From Janthinobacterium lividum (GTDB lineage: Bacteria; Pseudomonadota; Gammaproteobacteria; Burkholderiales; Burkholderiaceae_D), in the NCBI RefSeq assembly GCF_011601275.1, contig NZ_JAAOLY010000030.1, positions 1 to 41,511 on the forward strand: DNA of 41,511 bases. The letters run 5' to 3'. The position numbers and the translations under genes are program-made. The notes beneath the pieces were generated by a model. The model did not search any database and was not told the DNA's origin. It was given only the letters and a program-made list of their open reading frames with translations. Below, piece after piece: positions 1 through 8,046 of the stretch. Each line of letters begins with the position of its first letter. Positions within the stretch are counted from its first letter, which is position 1.

Positions 1-2836
1 CGCCAAACCTGCCCCTGCCGCCCCCAACACCCCGTCCTGGATCGCGCGCCCGGACGGCCTCGTTGCCAAGGCGAAGAACTGGCTGTTTACTGGCAACCTG
101 GTCGCCAAGCTGGGCTTGCTGATCCTCTTCCTCGGGGTCAGCTTCCTGCTCAAATACGTGTCGGCGCAGATCACCGTGCCCATCGAACTGCGCCTGGCCG
201 GCATCGCGCTGGCCGATATCGCCCTGCTGGTCTGGGCCTGGCGCATCCGCATCAAACGCCCCGGCATCAGCTTGCCGCTGCAGGGCACGGCGCTGGCGAT
301 ATTGATGCTGGTGACGTTTGGCGCCTTCCGCCTGTATGAACTGATCCCGGCCGGCCTCGCGTTTGCCGTGCTGTTCGTGCTGACGGCGTTCACGTGTTTG
401 CTGGCCGTGCTGCAAAACGCCGTCTGGCTGGCCGTCTTCGGCATCGTCGGCGGCTTTGCCGTGCCCCTGCTCGTATCGACGGGCAGCGGCAACCATATCG
501 GCCTGTTCAGCTATTACGCGCTGCTCAACGCAGGCGTCTTCGCCATCGCCCTGAAACGCGCCTGGCGCGTCCTGAATGTGCTCAGTTTTGGCTTTACCTT
601 CGTCGTCGCCACCACCTGGGGCCTGCTGCGCTACACGCCCGAGCACTATCTGTCGACGCAACTGTTTTTGATCCTGTTCGTGCTGTTCTACATCGGCATT
701 GCGATTGCCTACTGCGCGCGCCAGGCGCCGCGCTTGAAACACTATGTGGATGGCACCCTCGTGTTCGGCACGCCGCTGGCGGCGATGGGCCTGCAATACG
801 ACCTGGTCTGGCACTTTGAATTTGGCCTGGCATTTTCCGCGCTGGTTGCCGGCTTGACCTACACGGGCCTGGCCGTGGCCCTGTGGCGCAGGAACGGCTT
901 CAAACTGCTGGCCGAAGCCTTCCTCGCGCTGGGCATCGTCTTCGGTACACTGGCCATCCCGTTCGCCCTTGATGGCCGCTGGACGTCCGCCGCCTGGGCG
1001 CTGGAAGGCGCGGGCATCGTCTGGGTCGGCTTGCGCCAGCGCCAGACCCTGGCCTGGGCTTTCGGTCTGCTGGTGCAGGGGGCCGCCTGGATTGCCTTCC
1101 TCATCGCCATGCAGGGACTCGATACGGCAGCGGCCCTGCAAGCCAACATCTGGCTCGGCTGCGCGCTGCTGGCGGCCGCCGCGCTGGTAATGGCCTACAA
1201 TTTCCGCCGCCACGCGAGCCACTTGCTTCCTGAATTCATGAGCAGCCTGTCCGTGCTGTTCCTGACGGCCGCCACGGCCTGGCTGCTGGGCGGTATCTGG
1301 AGCGAAATCCTGCTGCGCACGGATGCCGCCACGCAATTGAACCTGCTCACCGTCAGCGCGCTGGCGGTAGCGGCCCTGCTGGCGGCGCTGGCGCGGCGCG
1401 AACAATGGCATGCGCCGCGCGCGCTGCTGCTGGCCGTGCAGGTGCTGGCCGGCATGGTCATGCTCAGCCGCGCCAGTTGGGCCTGGGACCAGCACCCGGC
1501 CAGCTTGTTCGGCGGCTCCTTCCTCAGCGCCCTGCTGCTGGGCGCCGCCGCCTTTGCCAGCGCCCGTTTCCTTGCGCTGCGCGCACGCGGCGGCGACGAA
1601 CTGCTGGCCCTGGTAGCGCGCCCGCTGCTGGTCTGGAGCGGCTTGCTGTGGTTTGCCGCCATCCTCGTGCCATTCACCAGTTGGCTGCTGCGCCTGATCG
1701 ACGGCGACCTGAGCATGCAGCCGCACGCGGGCGAGCACTGGCTGGCGCTGTACCTGATTGCCGTGTCCGTTACGACGCCGGTGTTCGCCATCCTGGCCCG
1801 GCGCCTGGCGTGGCCGCAACTGCGCTGGTTCAGCGTGGCCGCCTGGCTGGGCCTGGGATTGTGGAGCGCCAACCTGCTGCTGGCGCTGTACCTGCGCGAC
1901 TACCTGCCGACGGGCTTGAGCTGGCTGGCCCTGGCCAGCGCGCTGGCGGCCGGCGAATACCTGTTGCTGGCGTGGCCGCGAGCCAGCTGGCAACTCGACG
2001 TGCGCGCGCTGCGCCTCTTGCATACCCTGCGCACGGCGGCGCCATGGCTGATGCTGTGGCCCGTGGGCGCCATGCACGTCAGCACGTGGCTGGCGCGCCA
2101 CGAAGACAGCGTCAGCCCCGCCTGGTCCCGCTACTTGCCGGCATGGGCCATGATGCTGGCGCTGGCCTGGCTGATCCGCCGCTGCCGAGCTGGCGCCTGG
2201 CCAGTGGCGCCGATTGCCGAGTGGTACCAGCGCACCCTGATACCGCTGGGCGCGCTCTGGTCGCTGCTGCTGATCGCCGCATGGAATATCTTCGACGATG
2301 GCGCCATGGCGCCGCTGCCCTATTTGCCGCTGCTCAATCCGCTGGACTTGAGCACGGGTTTTGCCGTGCTGCTGGCCATTGCCAGCTACCGTCTGCTGCC
2401 GGCGAAGCAGTTGCCGCTGCCCGCCCTGTGGCAGGCGCGCTTGCCCGTCGTGGCCGCGTGCTTGCTGTATGTGTGGTTCAACCTGATGCTGCTGCGCACG
2501 GTGTCGCATTACGTCGGCGTACCTTATACCTTCGACGCCATGCTGGCCTCGCAGTTCGTGCAAGCGATGCTGTCGCTCGTGTGGAGCGTCACGGCCCTGC
2601 TGCTGATGCGCCACGCGGCCCGCCAGCAGCGGCGCCAGCAATGGAGCATGGGCGCCGTACTGCTGGGCTTGGTTGTCGTGAAACTGTTCCTGATCGACCT
2701 GTCCAACGTGGGCGGCATCGAACGCATCATCTCCTTTGTCGGCGTCGGCTTGCTGATGGTCTTGATCGGCTACCTGGCGCCCTTCCCCAAGGCTGCCGCA
2801 GCAGCGCCAGCCGAACCGCAACAAGGAGCAGCATGA
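1..2836 (+). CDS. DUF2339 family multi-pass membrane protein (5' end missing)
   Basis: Large inner-membrane protein of unknown function. The frame is open from base 2 and reads through the left edge (start AKPAPAAPNTPSWIARP, then a NWLFTGNLVAKLGLLILFLGVSFLLKY segment read across bases 86-157, the first helix region typical of DUF2339), so the true start lies outside the window; the first in-frame ATG-like codon at 116 is inside the first membrane helix and cannot be the start. Over 900 residues are visible, almost all of them hydrophobic helices (I estimate more than 20) separated by short Arg-rich loops, ending in an Ala/Pro tail. The stop overlaps the next start (ATGA at 2833-2836), so the two genes are translationally coupled. 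DUF2339 followed by DUF3999 is a pairing I know from other proteobacteria; function is not established. Codon use matches the neighbours. Confidence 0.88.
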   Translation, partial: AKPAPAAPNTPSWIARPDGLVAKAKNWLFTGNLVAKLGLLILFLGVSFLLKYVSAQITVPIELRLAGIALADIALLVWAWRIRIKRPGISLPLQGTALAILMLVTFGAFRLYELIPAGLAFAVLFVLTAFTCLLAVLQNAVWLAVFGIVGGFAVPLLVSTGSGNHIGLFSYYALLNAGVFAIALKRAWRVLNVLSFGFTFVVATTWGLLRYTPEHYLSTQLFLILFVLFYIGIAIAYCARQAPRLKHYVDGTLVFGTPLAAMGLQYDLVWHFEFGLAFSALVAGLTYTGLAVALWRRNGFKLLAEAFLALGIVFGTLAIPFALDGRWTSAAWALEGAGIVWVGLRQRQTLAWAFGLLVQGAAWIAFLIAMQGLDTAAALQANIWLGCALLAAAALVMAYNFRRHASHLLPEFMSSLSVLFLTAATAWLLGGIWSEILLRTDAATQLNLLTVSALAVAALLAALARREQWHAPRALLLAVQVLAGMVMLSRASWAWDQHPASLFGGSFLSALLLGAAAFASARFLALRARGGDELLALVARPLLVWSGLLWFAAILVPFTSWLLRLIDGDLSMQPHAGEHWLALYLIAVSVTTPVFAILARRLAWPQLRWFSVAAWLGLGLWSANLLLALYLRDYLPTGLSWLALASALAAGEYLLLAWPRASWQLDVRALRLLHTLRTAAPWLMLWPVGAMHVSTWLARHEDSVSPAWSRYLPAWAMMLALAWLIRRCRAGAWPVAPIAEWYQRTLIPLGALWSLLLIAAWNIFDDGAMAPLPYLPLLNPLDLSTGFAVLLAIASYRLLPAKQLPLPALWQARLPVVAACLLYVWFNLMLLRTVSHYVGVPYTFDAMLASQFVQAMLSLVWSVTALLLMRHAARQQRRQQWSMGAVLLGLVVVKLFLIDLSNVGGIERIISFVGVGLLMVLIGYLAPFPKAAAAAPAEPQQGAA

Positions 2837-4293
2837 AAGCCTCATTGATCTGTTGCAGCCTGCTGGTGGCAGGCGCCGCGCTGGCCGCCGCCCCGGCGCC
2901 ACCGGACCGGCCACAAGACTATGCCTGGAGCATGCCCATCCAATCGCCGGCCGGCGCGGGCATCGTCCAGCTATCGTTGCCCAGGGAAGTCTACCTGCAC
3001 GCCAGCTCGGCCAGCCTGGCCGACGTACGCCTGTTCGATGCCGACGGCAAGCGCCTGGCCTATGCCATCGGCGCGCCGCCCCCGCAATCGGCGACGCAAC
3101 GGACAGCCATCCCAGTGCGCATTTTCCCCGTGACGGGCGCGCCGACAACTGGCGACGGCTTGCAAGGAATCGACATCCGCACGGCCGACGACGGTCGACT
3201 ACTCTCGGTCAGCACGCGCGCCGGGACGGCAGCGACCACGGCGGCGCTGCAAGCGCTGATCCTCGACCTGGGCAAGCAATCGCAAGACAAGCGCATTGCC
3301 GCCTTGCGCTTCACGCCACCGGCCCGCACGGATAATTACAGTGCGCAAGTGCTGCTGGAAGTGAGTGACGACCTGAAGCAATGGGACGCCATCGGCACCA
3401 CCACCCTGAATTGGCTCAGCAACAGTGACACGCAAACCCTGGCCAACGACAGCATCGCCTTTGCGCCGCGCGCGTTTCGCTACGCGCGTCTGAGCTGGCA
3501 AGCGGGCGAACCACTGGCCTTTGCGGCGATCACGGCGCAAGCCGTCAGCGAAACGGACATCGCCACGCCGCGCGCCACCGTCGTGCTGCAAGGCAAGCCC
3601 GGCAAGCAGGCAAATGAATGGCGTTATGCCACTTCCCTCGCGATTCCGGCCGACAGCATCGCCCTGCAATTGACGCAGACCAACACGGTACTGCCAGTGA
3701 CCCTGGGCGTATATCGCCAGAACAGTTATGTTCCCCGGCACCGGCTGCACCTGCGCCAGCAAGCGCGTCCCGCGCAAGGCGCGTATTTCGATCCCCTGCT
3801 GAGCACCACGTTTTACCGCATCGGCCTCGACGGCAAGGAGAGAATCTCGGGCGACTTGGCCATGCCGGTGACGCAGACAACCGAATGGGTGCTGCAGACG
3901 GCCACGGAACACCCGTTCTCCGCCAGCGATGCGCCCACATTGCGCCTGGGCTGGACACCTGCCACCGTGATCTTCCTGGCCAGCGGCAAGCCGCCCTATC
4001 AGATGGCATTCGGCAACAGCAACGCAGCTGCCGTTGCGCAGCCGCTGTCACAGGTGGCGCCCGGCTTCAAGGCGGACGAACTGCTGGTGCTCAAGACGGC
4101 CATCGCTGGCCCGCTCAAACCCAACACCGGCGCGGCGGCGCCAGCACTCGTTACAAAGGACGCGGCACCATGGCGCCTGGCCGCACTATGGGCGGCCCTG
4201 CTGCTGGGCGTGGCCGTACTGGGCTTTTTTGCCTGGCGCTTGCTGTCGCAGATGAAAGAGGAACAAGGCAGTACCGACAAGCAGGAACATTAG
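2833..4293 (+). CDS. DUF3999 family protein, exported and membrane-anchored
   Basis: A 486-residue protein of unknown function. It starts at the ATG overlapping the upstream stop, preceded by AAGGAG at 2822-2827. Residues 1-19 look like a signal peptide (hydrophobic run ending ALAAAPAPP). The N-terminal region has the DUF3999 pattern: YAWSMPI, LPREVYLHAS, LADVRLFDADGKRLAYAI. The middle is a long beta-rich periplasmic part. One helix near the C-terminus (LAALWAALLLGVAVLGFFAW) is followed by a charged tail (MKEEQGSTDKQEH), consistent with a periplasmic domain anchored by a C-terminal helix. It forms a two-gene unit with the DUF2339 protein, suggesting they act together in the envelope (inference). 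It converges on the HTH gene that ends 38 bp further on; I saw no clear terminator in that gap. Confidence 0.85.
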   Translation: MKASLICCSLLVAGAALAAAPAPPDRPQDYAWSMPIQSPAGAGIVQLSLPREVYLHASSASLADVRLFDADGKRLAYAIGAPPPQSATQRTAIPVRIFPVTGAPTTGDGLQGIDIRTADDGRLLSVSTRAGTAATTAALQALILDLGKQSQDKRIAALRFTPPARTDNYSAQVLLEVSDDLKQWDAIGTTTLNWLSNSDTQTLANDSIAFAPRAFRYARLSWQAGEPLAFAAITAQAVSETDIATPRATVVLQGKPGKQANEWRYATSLAIPADSIALQLTQTNTVLPVTLGVYRQNSYVPRHRLHLRQQARPAQGAYFDPLLSTTFYRIGLDGKERISGDLAMPVTQTTEWVLQTATEHPFSASDAPTLRLGWTPATVIFLASGKPPYQMAFGNSNAAAVAQPLSQVAPGFKADELLVLKTAIAGPLKPNTGAAAPALVTKDAAPWRLAALWAALLLGVAVLGFFAWRLLSQMKEEQGSTDKQEH

Positions 4294-4330
4294 CCGCAAC
4301 GTTAGCCACTTGAACGCTGCATTCGCCGGC

Positions 4331-5074
4331 TCACTGCCGCAACAGCGCCTTGAACGTCTGCGGCATCCAGGGACGCGCCGCCAGCATGAAGCTGATGGCC
4401 AGGCGCTCGTCGCCAGGCAGGCGGGCGTCTTCCTGGTGCTGCTGCGAAAATTCCACCGCTACTTGCTTCAAGCGTTCCAGCAAGGCCGCCGTGGATTTTT
4501 TCGACAGCATCACGTTCACCAGACGCAGCAATTCCGTCTCGCCATCGAACTGCGAATTCAAATAATCGCCATAGGCTTCCTTTTTGAAATACGTGTGGAT
4601 GGGACCGTTAGGTATCCACGCAAACGTGCGCGCCACCAGCAATTTGACCCGGTTATTCGGCAGCAGTTCCAGAAAACCGATCTTGTCGAGGCGCAGCAGG
4701 TATTTCACGGCTTGCGCTTCGCTGATGTCGTAGATGGCGACGATCTGTTCCAGCGGCAGCAGGTTCAGGGCGGAGACGGCCACCACGAACAGCCGGGTAT
4801 CCTCGATGATTTCCTTTTCCTGCGCATACGTCAGCCCCGTGATCAGGGTGGGCGCGGCCTGGGCTGACTGCACAGCCAGCGCCAGCTGCTGGAAATCGCT
4901 GCCGATGGCCACCAGGATCTGGTCCAGCCGTTGCAGGGTAAATTGCTTCTGCGAAAACATCCGCTTGACGCTGGCTTCGGACACGCCGATGCGCTGGGCC
5001 AGCTCGGCATACGTGACGGAACGCGCTTTCAACAGGCGTTTCAGGGCTTCGATCAAGGCGTGGGTTTGCGGCAT
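4331..5074 (-). CDS. XRE-type HTH transcriptional regulator
   Basis: 247-residue DNA-binding protein. Residues about 8-60 form a Cro/CI helix-turn-helix (VTYAELAQRIGVSEASVKRM, then QLQRLD-like FTLQRLDQILVAIG). The remaining ~185 residues have no motif I recognise but look alpha-helical with a possible winged or second HTH element (IYDISEAQAVKYLLRLDKIGF), so it may be a two-domain regulator. It is transcribed away from the three-gene operon that begins at 5235, and the 160-bp region between them carries two dyads built on GTAGC, the likely operators. This arrangement suggests it controls the divergent operon and itself (inference). Ligand or signal is unknown. The start at 5074 places the HTH at the expected distance from the N-terminus. 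Confidence 0.85.
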   Translation of the reverse strand: MPQTHALIEALKRLLKARSVTYAELAQRIGVSEASVKRMFSQKQFTLQRLDQILVAIGSDFQQLALAVQSAQAAPTLITGLTYAQEKEIIEDTRLFVVAVSALNLLPLEQIVAIYDISEAQAVKYLLRLDKIGFLELLPNNRVKLLVARTFAWIPNGPIHTYFKKEAYGDYLNSQFDGETELLRLVNVMLSKKSTAALLERLKQVAVEFSQQHQEDARLPGDERLAISFMLAARPWMPQTFKALLRQ

Positions 5075-5117
5075 GCACTTCCTTTATAAAAATAGCATCG
5101 GTTCTGGCGTCAAAAAA

Positions 5118-5168
5118 GTAGCGCAATACGCTACCTGCGGTATGCCTTCCTGCTACGAGTAGCGTATT
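5118..5168. promoter_or_regulatory. Two GTAGC dyads in a divergent promoter region
   Basis: GTAGCG-CAATA-CGCTAC at 5118-5134 is a perfect 6-bp inverted repeat, and GCTAC-GA-GTAGC at 5152-5163 is a second. The half-site GTAGC thus appears four times in 51 bp. The sequence AATACGCTAC (5125-5134) is also repeated inverted as GTAGCGTATT (5159-5168). Dyad centres are about 31.5 bp apart, close to three helical turns. A -10-like TACAAT lies at 5191-5196 in front of the 5235 gene. The likely ligand is the adjacent HTH regulator; this is inference from position. Confidence 0.6.
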
Positions 5169-5234
5169 CATTGACCAATTGCCCACAGTCTACAATGATG
5201 GCGTTGCCACTTGGCACACTTGAAGGAGAAACAC

Positions 5235-5657
5235 ATGAAACGCCTGCTGCCCCTCTGCCTGTCCCTGTCGCTGTTGACGCTCTCCGTGGCTGCTCCCGGC
5301 CTGGTCCACGCCGCCGCCTCCGAGAACCTGTCGAAAGGCTCGCAAAACCTCAGCGACGGTTCTGCCGTCGTCGTCGCCGGTTCCATGTCGATGCTGGTCG
5401 CCTCCGGCCAGGTGGTCGTTGCCAGCGTGGAAACGGTAGGCGAAGGCATCGTCATCGTGCTCAAGGGCGCCTCCGAAGCGGGCGGCGCCTCCATCCAGAT
5501 GAGCGGGCAAGCGGCCAGGGGCCTGTCCTTGGCGGCCGGCACCGTGGTCAATGTGGTGGCGCTGTCCACCGGCCACATGCTGGTGCTGTCCGGCAAGGCC
5601 ATCGCCTTCATCCCGAACGAACTGGGCAAGGCGCTGCTGCACCACTCCAAAGTGTAA
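5235..5657 (+). CDS. Small exported protein of unknown family, paralog 1
   Basis: 140 residues; I do not recognise the family. The ATG at 5235 is chosen because a good ribosome site (GAAGGAGA, 5222-5229) sits just before it and it begins a typical signal peptide (MKRLLPLCLSLSLLTLSV...VHAAAS); an in-frame upstream ATG at 5211 lacks this. The mature part is rich in Gly, Ala, Val and Ser, with no Cys, alternating hydrophobic stretches (SAVVVAGSMSMLVASGQVVV) and a strongly conserved C-terminal block shared with the next gene: GLSLAAGTVVNVVA, STGHMLVLSGKAIA, then HHSK at the end. First gene of an operon with its paralog (24-bp gap) and a DUF2145 gene. Probably periplasmic or outer-membrane associated (inference from signal peptide). 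Confidence 0.8.
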   Translation: MKRLLPLCLSLSLLTLSVAAPGLVHAAASENLSKGSQNLSDGSAVVVAGSMSMLVASGQVVVASVETVGEGIVIVLKGASEAGGASIQMSGQAARGLSLAAGTVVNVVALSTGHMLVLSGKAIAFIPNELGKALLHHSKV

Positions 5658-5681
5658 CCACCAATGAAGAACGGACATCCC

Positions 5682-6098
5682 ATGAAACAGTTGCTCGCCA
5701 CCGCCCTGCTGTGCGCCGCCGCCATCTCGCCGCTGGCCCAGGCCGCCAACTCCGACACCACCAACGCCTCCGACAACGCCAGCATGGCGTCGGCCATCGT
5801 GCTGGTCGGCTCCATGTCGGCGCTGGCCGCCGCCGGTGAAATCGTCATCGACAAGGTGGAAGACGTGGCCGACGGCAGCGTCCTGGTGCTGAAAAGCACG
5901 GCAAAAGGCGCGTCCTCCGCAGCCACGGCCTCCGTCAAGCTGAGCCAGAAGGCCACGCAAGGCCTGTCGCTGGCGGCCGGCACGGTCGTCAATGTCGTGG
6001 CCGTCTCGACGGGCCACATGCTGGTGCTGTCGGGCAAGGCAATCGCCTATGTGCCGAATGCGGCTGGCCAAGCCATCCTCCACCATTCGAAAGCGTGA
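5682..6098 (+). CDS. Small exported protein of unknown family, paralog 2
   Basis: 138 residues, a tandem paralog of the preceding protein. The C-terminal ~45 residues are nearly the same (GLSLAAGTVVNVVA, STGHMLVLSGKAIA, LHHSKA); the centre is more diverged but aligns along its length (VGSMSALAAAGEIVIDKVED against AGSMSMLVASGQVVVASVET). I chose ATG 5682 over ATG 5664 because it begins a signal peptide matching its paralog (MKQLLATALLCAAAISPLAQA). The ribosome site is weak (CGGA), so translation may be coupled to the upstream gene. The next gene starts 5 bp after its stop. Function unknown; retention of both copies with conserved C-termini suggests they may form a hetero-oligomer or serve alternative roles (inference). 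Confidence 0.8.
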   Translation: MKQLLATALLCAAAISPLAQAANSDTTNASDNASMASAIVLVGSMSALAAAGEIVIDKVEDVADGSVLVLKSTAKGASSAATASVKLSQKATQGLSLAAGTVVNVVAVSTGHMLVLSGKAIAYVPNAAGQAILHHSKA

Positions 6099-6103
6099 AT
6101 CCC

Positions 6104-6889
6104 ATGAAACGCCTGACCGTGATGATCATCAGCCTGGCCCTGGCCGGCGCCGCCCATGCGGGACGCTCGTGCGAGGACAAGCCAACGGATGCGAGCACCC
6201 TCGTCAAATCGATGGACCTGGCGCAAAAGACCTTGCAGGCGCTCGACGCCTCGGGCGCGCAAGTGGCGCTGGTGGCGCGCGCCGGGCAAGACCTGTCGAA
6301 GTACAATTTGCGCTATTCGCACATGGCGCTGGCCTGGCGCGACCACCCGAAGGGCCGCTGGCTGGTGGTGCATGAACTCAATGAATGCGGCACGGCGCAA
6401 TCGTCGCTGTACAACGAAGGCTTGGGCAATTTCTTTATGGATGATGTGTTCATGTATGAAACGCTGATCCTGGTTCCCGGTCAGGATACGCAGCAGCAAC
6501 TGGTGCGCCTGCTGACGAGCAACACGCCCAAGCGCCTGCATGAGCCGCACTACAATATGCTGGCCTACCCGTTTTCCACCAAGTACCAGAACTCGAACCA
6601 GTGGGTGCTGGAAACCCTGGCCGCGGCCAGCAACGAGCCTGGCAAGATCGAAACGCGCGCCGAAGCGCAAACCTGGTTGCGCAGCGCCAGCTACGCGCCG
6701 CAAACGCTCAGCATCCCCGCCGCCACGCGCCTGGGCGCGCGCATGTTCCGTGCGAACATCGCTTTTGACGACCACCCGTTCGAGCGCCGCATGACGCGCC
6801 AGATCGACGTCGTCACCGTCGACTCCATCGTGCGCTTCGTACGCCAGCGCGAGCCGAAGGCGCAGGAGATCGTCGTGCGGGGGAATTGA
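6104..6889 (+). CDS. DUF2145 family exported protein
   Basis: 261 residues. It starts at ATG 6104, 5 bp after the previous stop; the signal peptide is MKRLTVMIISLALAGAAHA with cleavage expected near GRSCED. The body matches DUF2145 as I know it: MDLAQKTLQAL, VALVARAGQDLSKY, LRYSHMALAWRDH, WLVVHELNECGTAQSSLYNEG, GNFFMDD. The conserved His, Asn, Cys and Gly residues in the SHMA and HELNECG segments resemble NlpC/P60-like or cysteine-peptidase geometry, but I cannot establish catalysis from sequence alone. Third gene of the operon with the two small paralogs and therefore probably in the same pathway (inference). A 10-bp perfect stem-loop follows at 6908. Confidence 0.85.
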   Translation: MKRLTVMIISLALAGAAHAGRSCEDKPTDASTLVKSMDLAQKTLQALDASGAQVALVARAGQDLSKYNLRYSHMALAWRDHPKGRWLVVHELNECGTAQSSLYNEGLGNFFMDDVFMYETLILVPGQDTQQQLVRLLTSNTPKRLHEPHYNMLAYPFSTKYQNSNQWVLETLAAASNEPGKIETRAEAQTWLRSASYAPQTLSIPAATRLGARMFRANIAFDDHPFERRMTRQIDVVTVDSIVRFVRQREPKAQEIVVRGN

Positions 6890-6907
6890 GAACGCGGCAG
6901 CACGGAT

Positions 6908-6930
6908 GAGGTGGCCAAGGTGGCCACCTC
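6908..6930. terminator. Perfect stem-loop between convergent genes
   Basis: GAGGTGGCCA-AGG-TGGCCACCTC is a 10-bp perfect stem with a 3-nt loop, lying between the convergent DUF2145 and ABC-ATPase genes. There is no immediate T run on either strand, so it is either a weak intrinsic terminator working in both directions or an mRNA 3'-end stabiliser. Confidence 0.5.
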
Positions 6931-6937
6931 GTCGCCG

Positions 6938-8011
6938 TTAAAACACCCAGAGCTTATCGGCCGGCATGTGCAGCCAGTACTTGCCCGCTTCGAGCTTGTG
7001 GCGCGAATAGGCGCGCAGGCTGATGTTCTCGGCGCCGCCGCGCTCGAACAGGCATTCCCAGCGGTCGCCCAAATACATGCAGGTCAGCAGCGGCAGCTCA
7101 ATGGCGTTGTCGACCTGCGTGGCGCTGATCTTCACTTCCTCGACGCGTATCATGGTCGTCACTTCCGTGCCCACGTTGGCGCCGCGCGCCACGCCCTGCA
7201 TGGAGGCGCCGTCGACCAGCAGGCGCACCTGGTTGCCTTCGCGCTGCACCACCTTGCCGGGCAGGCGGTTATTACTGCCCATGAATTCGGCCGTAAACAG
7301 GGTGTCCGGCGTTTCATACATGCTTTGCGGCGTGCCCTGCTGCTCGATCTTGCCGTTATTGAGCAGCAAGATACGGTCGGAAATGGCCATCGCTTCGCCC
7401 TGGTCATGCGTCACCATCAGGGCCGACAGGCCCAGGCGCACGATCAATTCGCGCAGGAAGGCGCGCGCTTCCTCGCGCAGCTTGGCGTCCAGGTTCGACA
7501 GCGGTTCGTCGAGCAGGATCACAGGCGGGTTGTACACCAGGGCGCGGGCGATCGCCACGCGCTGCTGCTGGCCGCCGGACAGCTGGTGCGGATAGCGCTC
7601 GCCCAGGTGGCCCAGGCCCAGTTGCGTCAATACTTCCTTGATGCGCGCGGCGATTTCCGTGCTGCCCATCTTGCGCAGTTTGAGGCCGTAGGCGACATTA
7701 TCGAACACGGTCTTGTGCGGCCACAGCGCGTACGACTGGAACACCAGTCCCAGGTTGCGGTGCTCGGCCGGCATCTCGAAATGCTTCGCGCCATCGAAGA
7801 CATTGCGCTCGCCGATCTGAATGGTGCCTGCCTTCGGGCTTTCCAGCCCGGCGACGGCGCGCAGCAAGGTGGTCTTGCCGCTGCCCGAAGGCCCCAGCAG
7901 GGCGACCACTTCGCCTTTTTTCAGGTGCATCGAGACACCCTTCAGGATCTGGTTGGCGGAGGCGCCGGTGCCGTAGTCCAGGTACAGCTCATTGACGGTC
8001 AATTCATTCAT
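6938..8011 (-). CDS. ABC transporter ATP-binding protein, Fe3+/POPT-type
   Basis: 357-residue ATPase of a binding-protein-dependent importer. All nucleotide-binding motifs are intact: Walker A GPSGSGKT at 40-47, Q-loop FQSYALWPH from 91, signature LSGGQQQR from 144, Walker B VILLDEP from 164 and the switch His in MVTHDQ at 202. Residues beyond ~235 form the regulatory OB-fold (TOBE) domain seen in FbpC/PotA/CysA-like ATPases (GSNNRLPGKVV onwards). It is the last gene of the five-gene minus-strand operon, 35 bp after the permease stop. The closest family by pattern is the iron(III)/2-aminoethylphosphonate/polyamine group, but substrate cannot be read from the ATPase; the operon context points to an organic acid or its metal chelate (inference). 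Confidence 0.9.
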   Translation of the reverse strand: MNELTVNELYLDYGTGASANQILKGVSMHLKKGEVVALLGPSGSGKTTLLRAVAGLESPKAGTIQIGERNVFDGAKHFEMPAEHRNLGLVFQSYALWPHKTVFDNVAYGLKLRKMGSTEIAARIKEVLTQLGLGHLGERYPHQLSGGQQQRVAIARALVYNPPVILLDEPLSNLDAKLREEARAFLRELIVRLGLSALMVTHDQGEAMAISDRILLLNNGKIEQQGTPQSMYETPDTLFTAEFMGSNNRLPGKVVQREGNQVRLLVDGASMQGVARGANVGTEVTTMIRVEEVKISATQVDNAIELPLLTCMYLGDRWECLFERGGAENISLRAYSRHKLEAGKYWLHMPADKLWVF

Positions 8012-8046
8012 GATGTGGTCTCAGTCTTTGTATTTAGTTATGCGGC

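Noticed and set aside
1405..2832. Long rightward frame overlapping the DUF2339 gene and leading into DUF3999
   Set aside because: The part before 2833 is an Ala/Arg/Gly/Pro-rich shadow of the DUF2339 gene; only the portion from ATG 2833 is a real protein.
5171..5196. Sigma-70 promoter TTGACC...TACAAT before the paralog operon
   Set aside because: The spacer is only 14 bp, too short for a standard promoter; only the -10-like box is mentioned.
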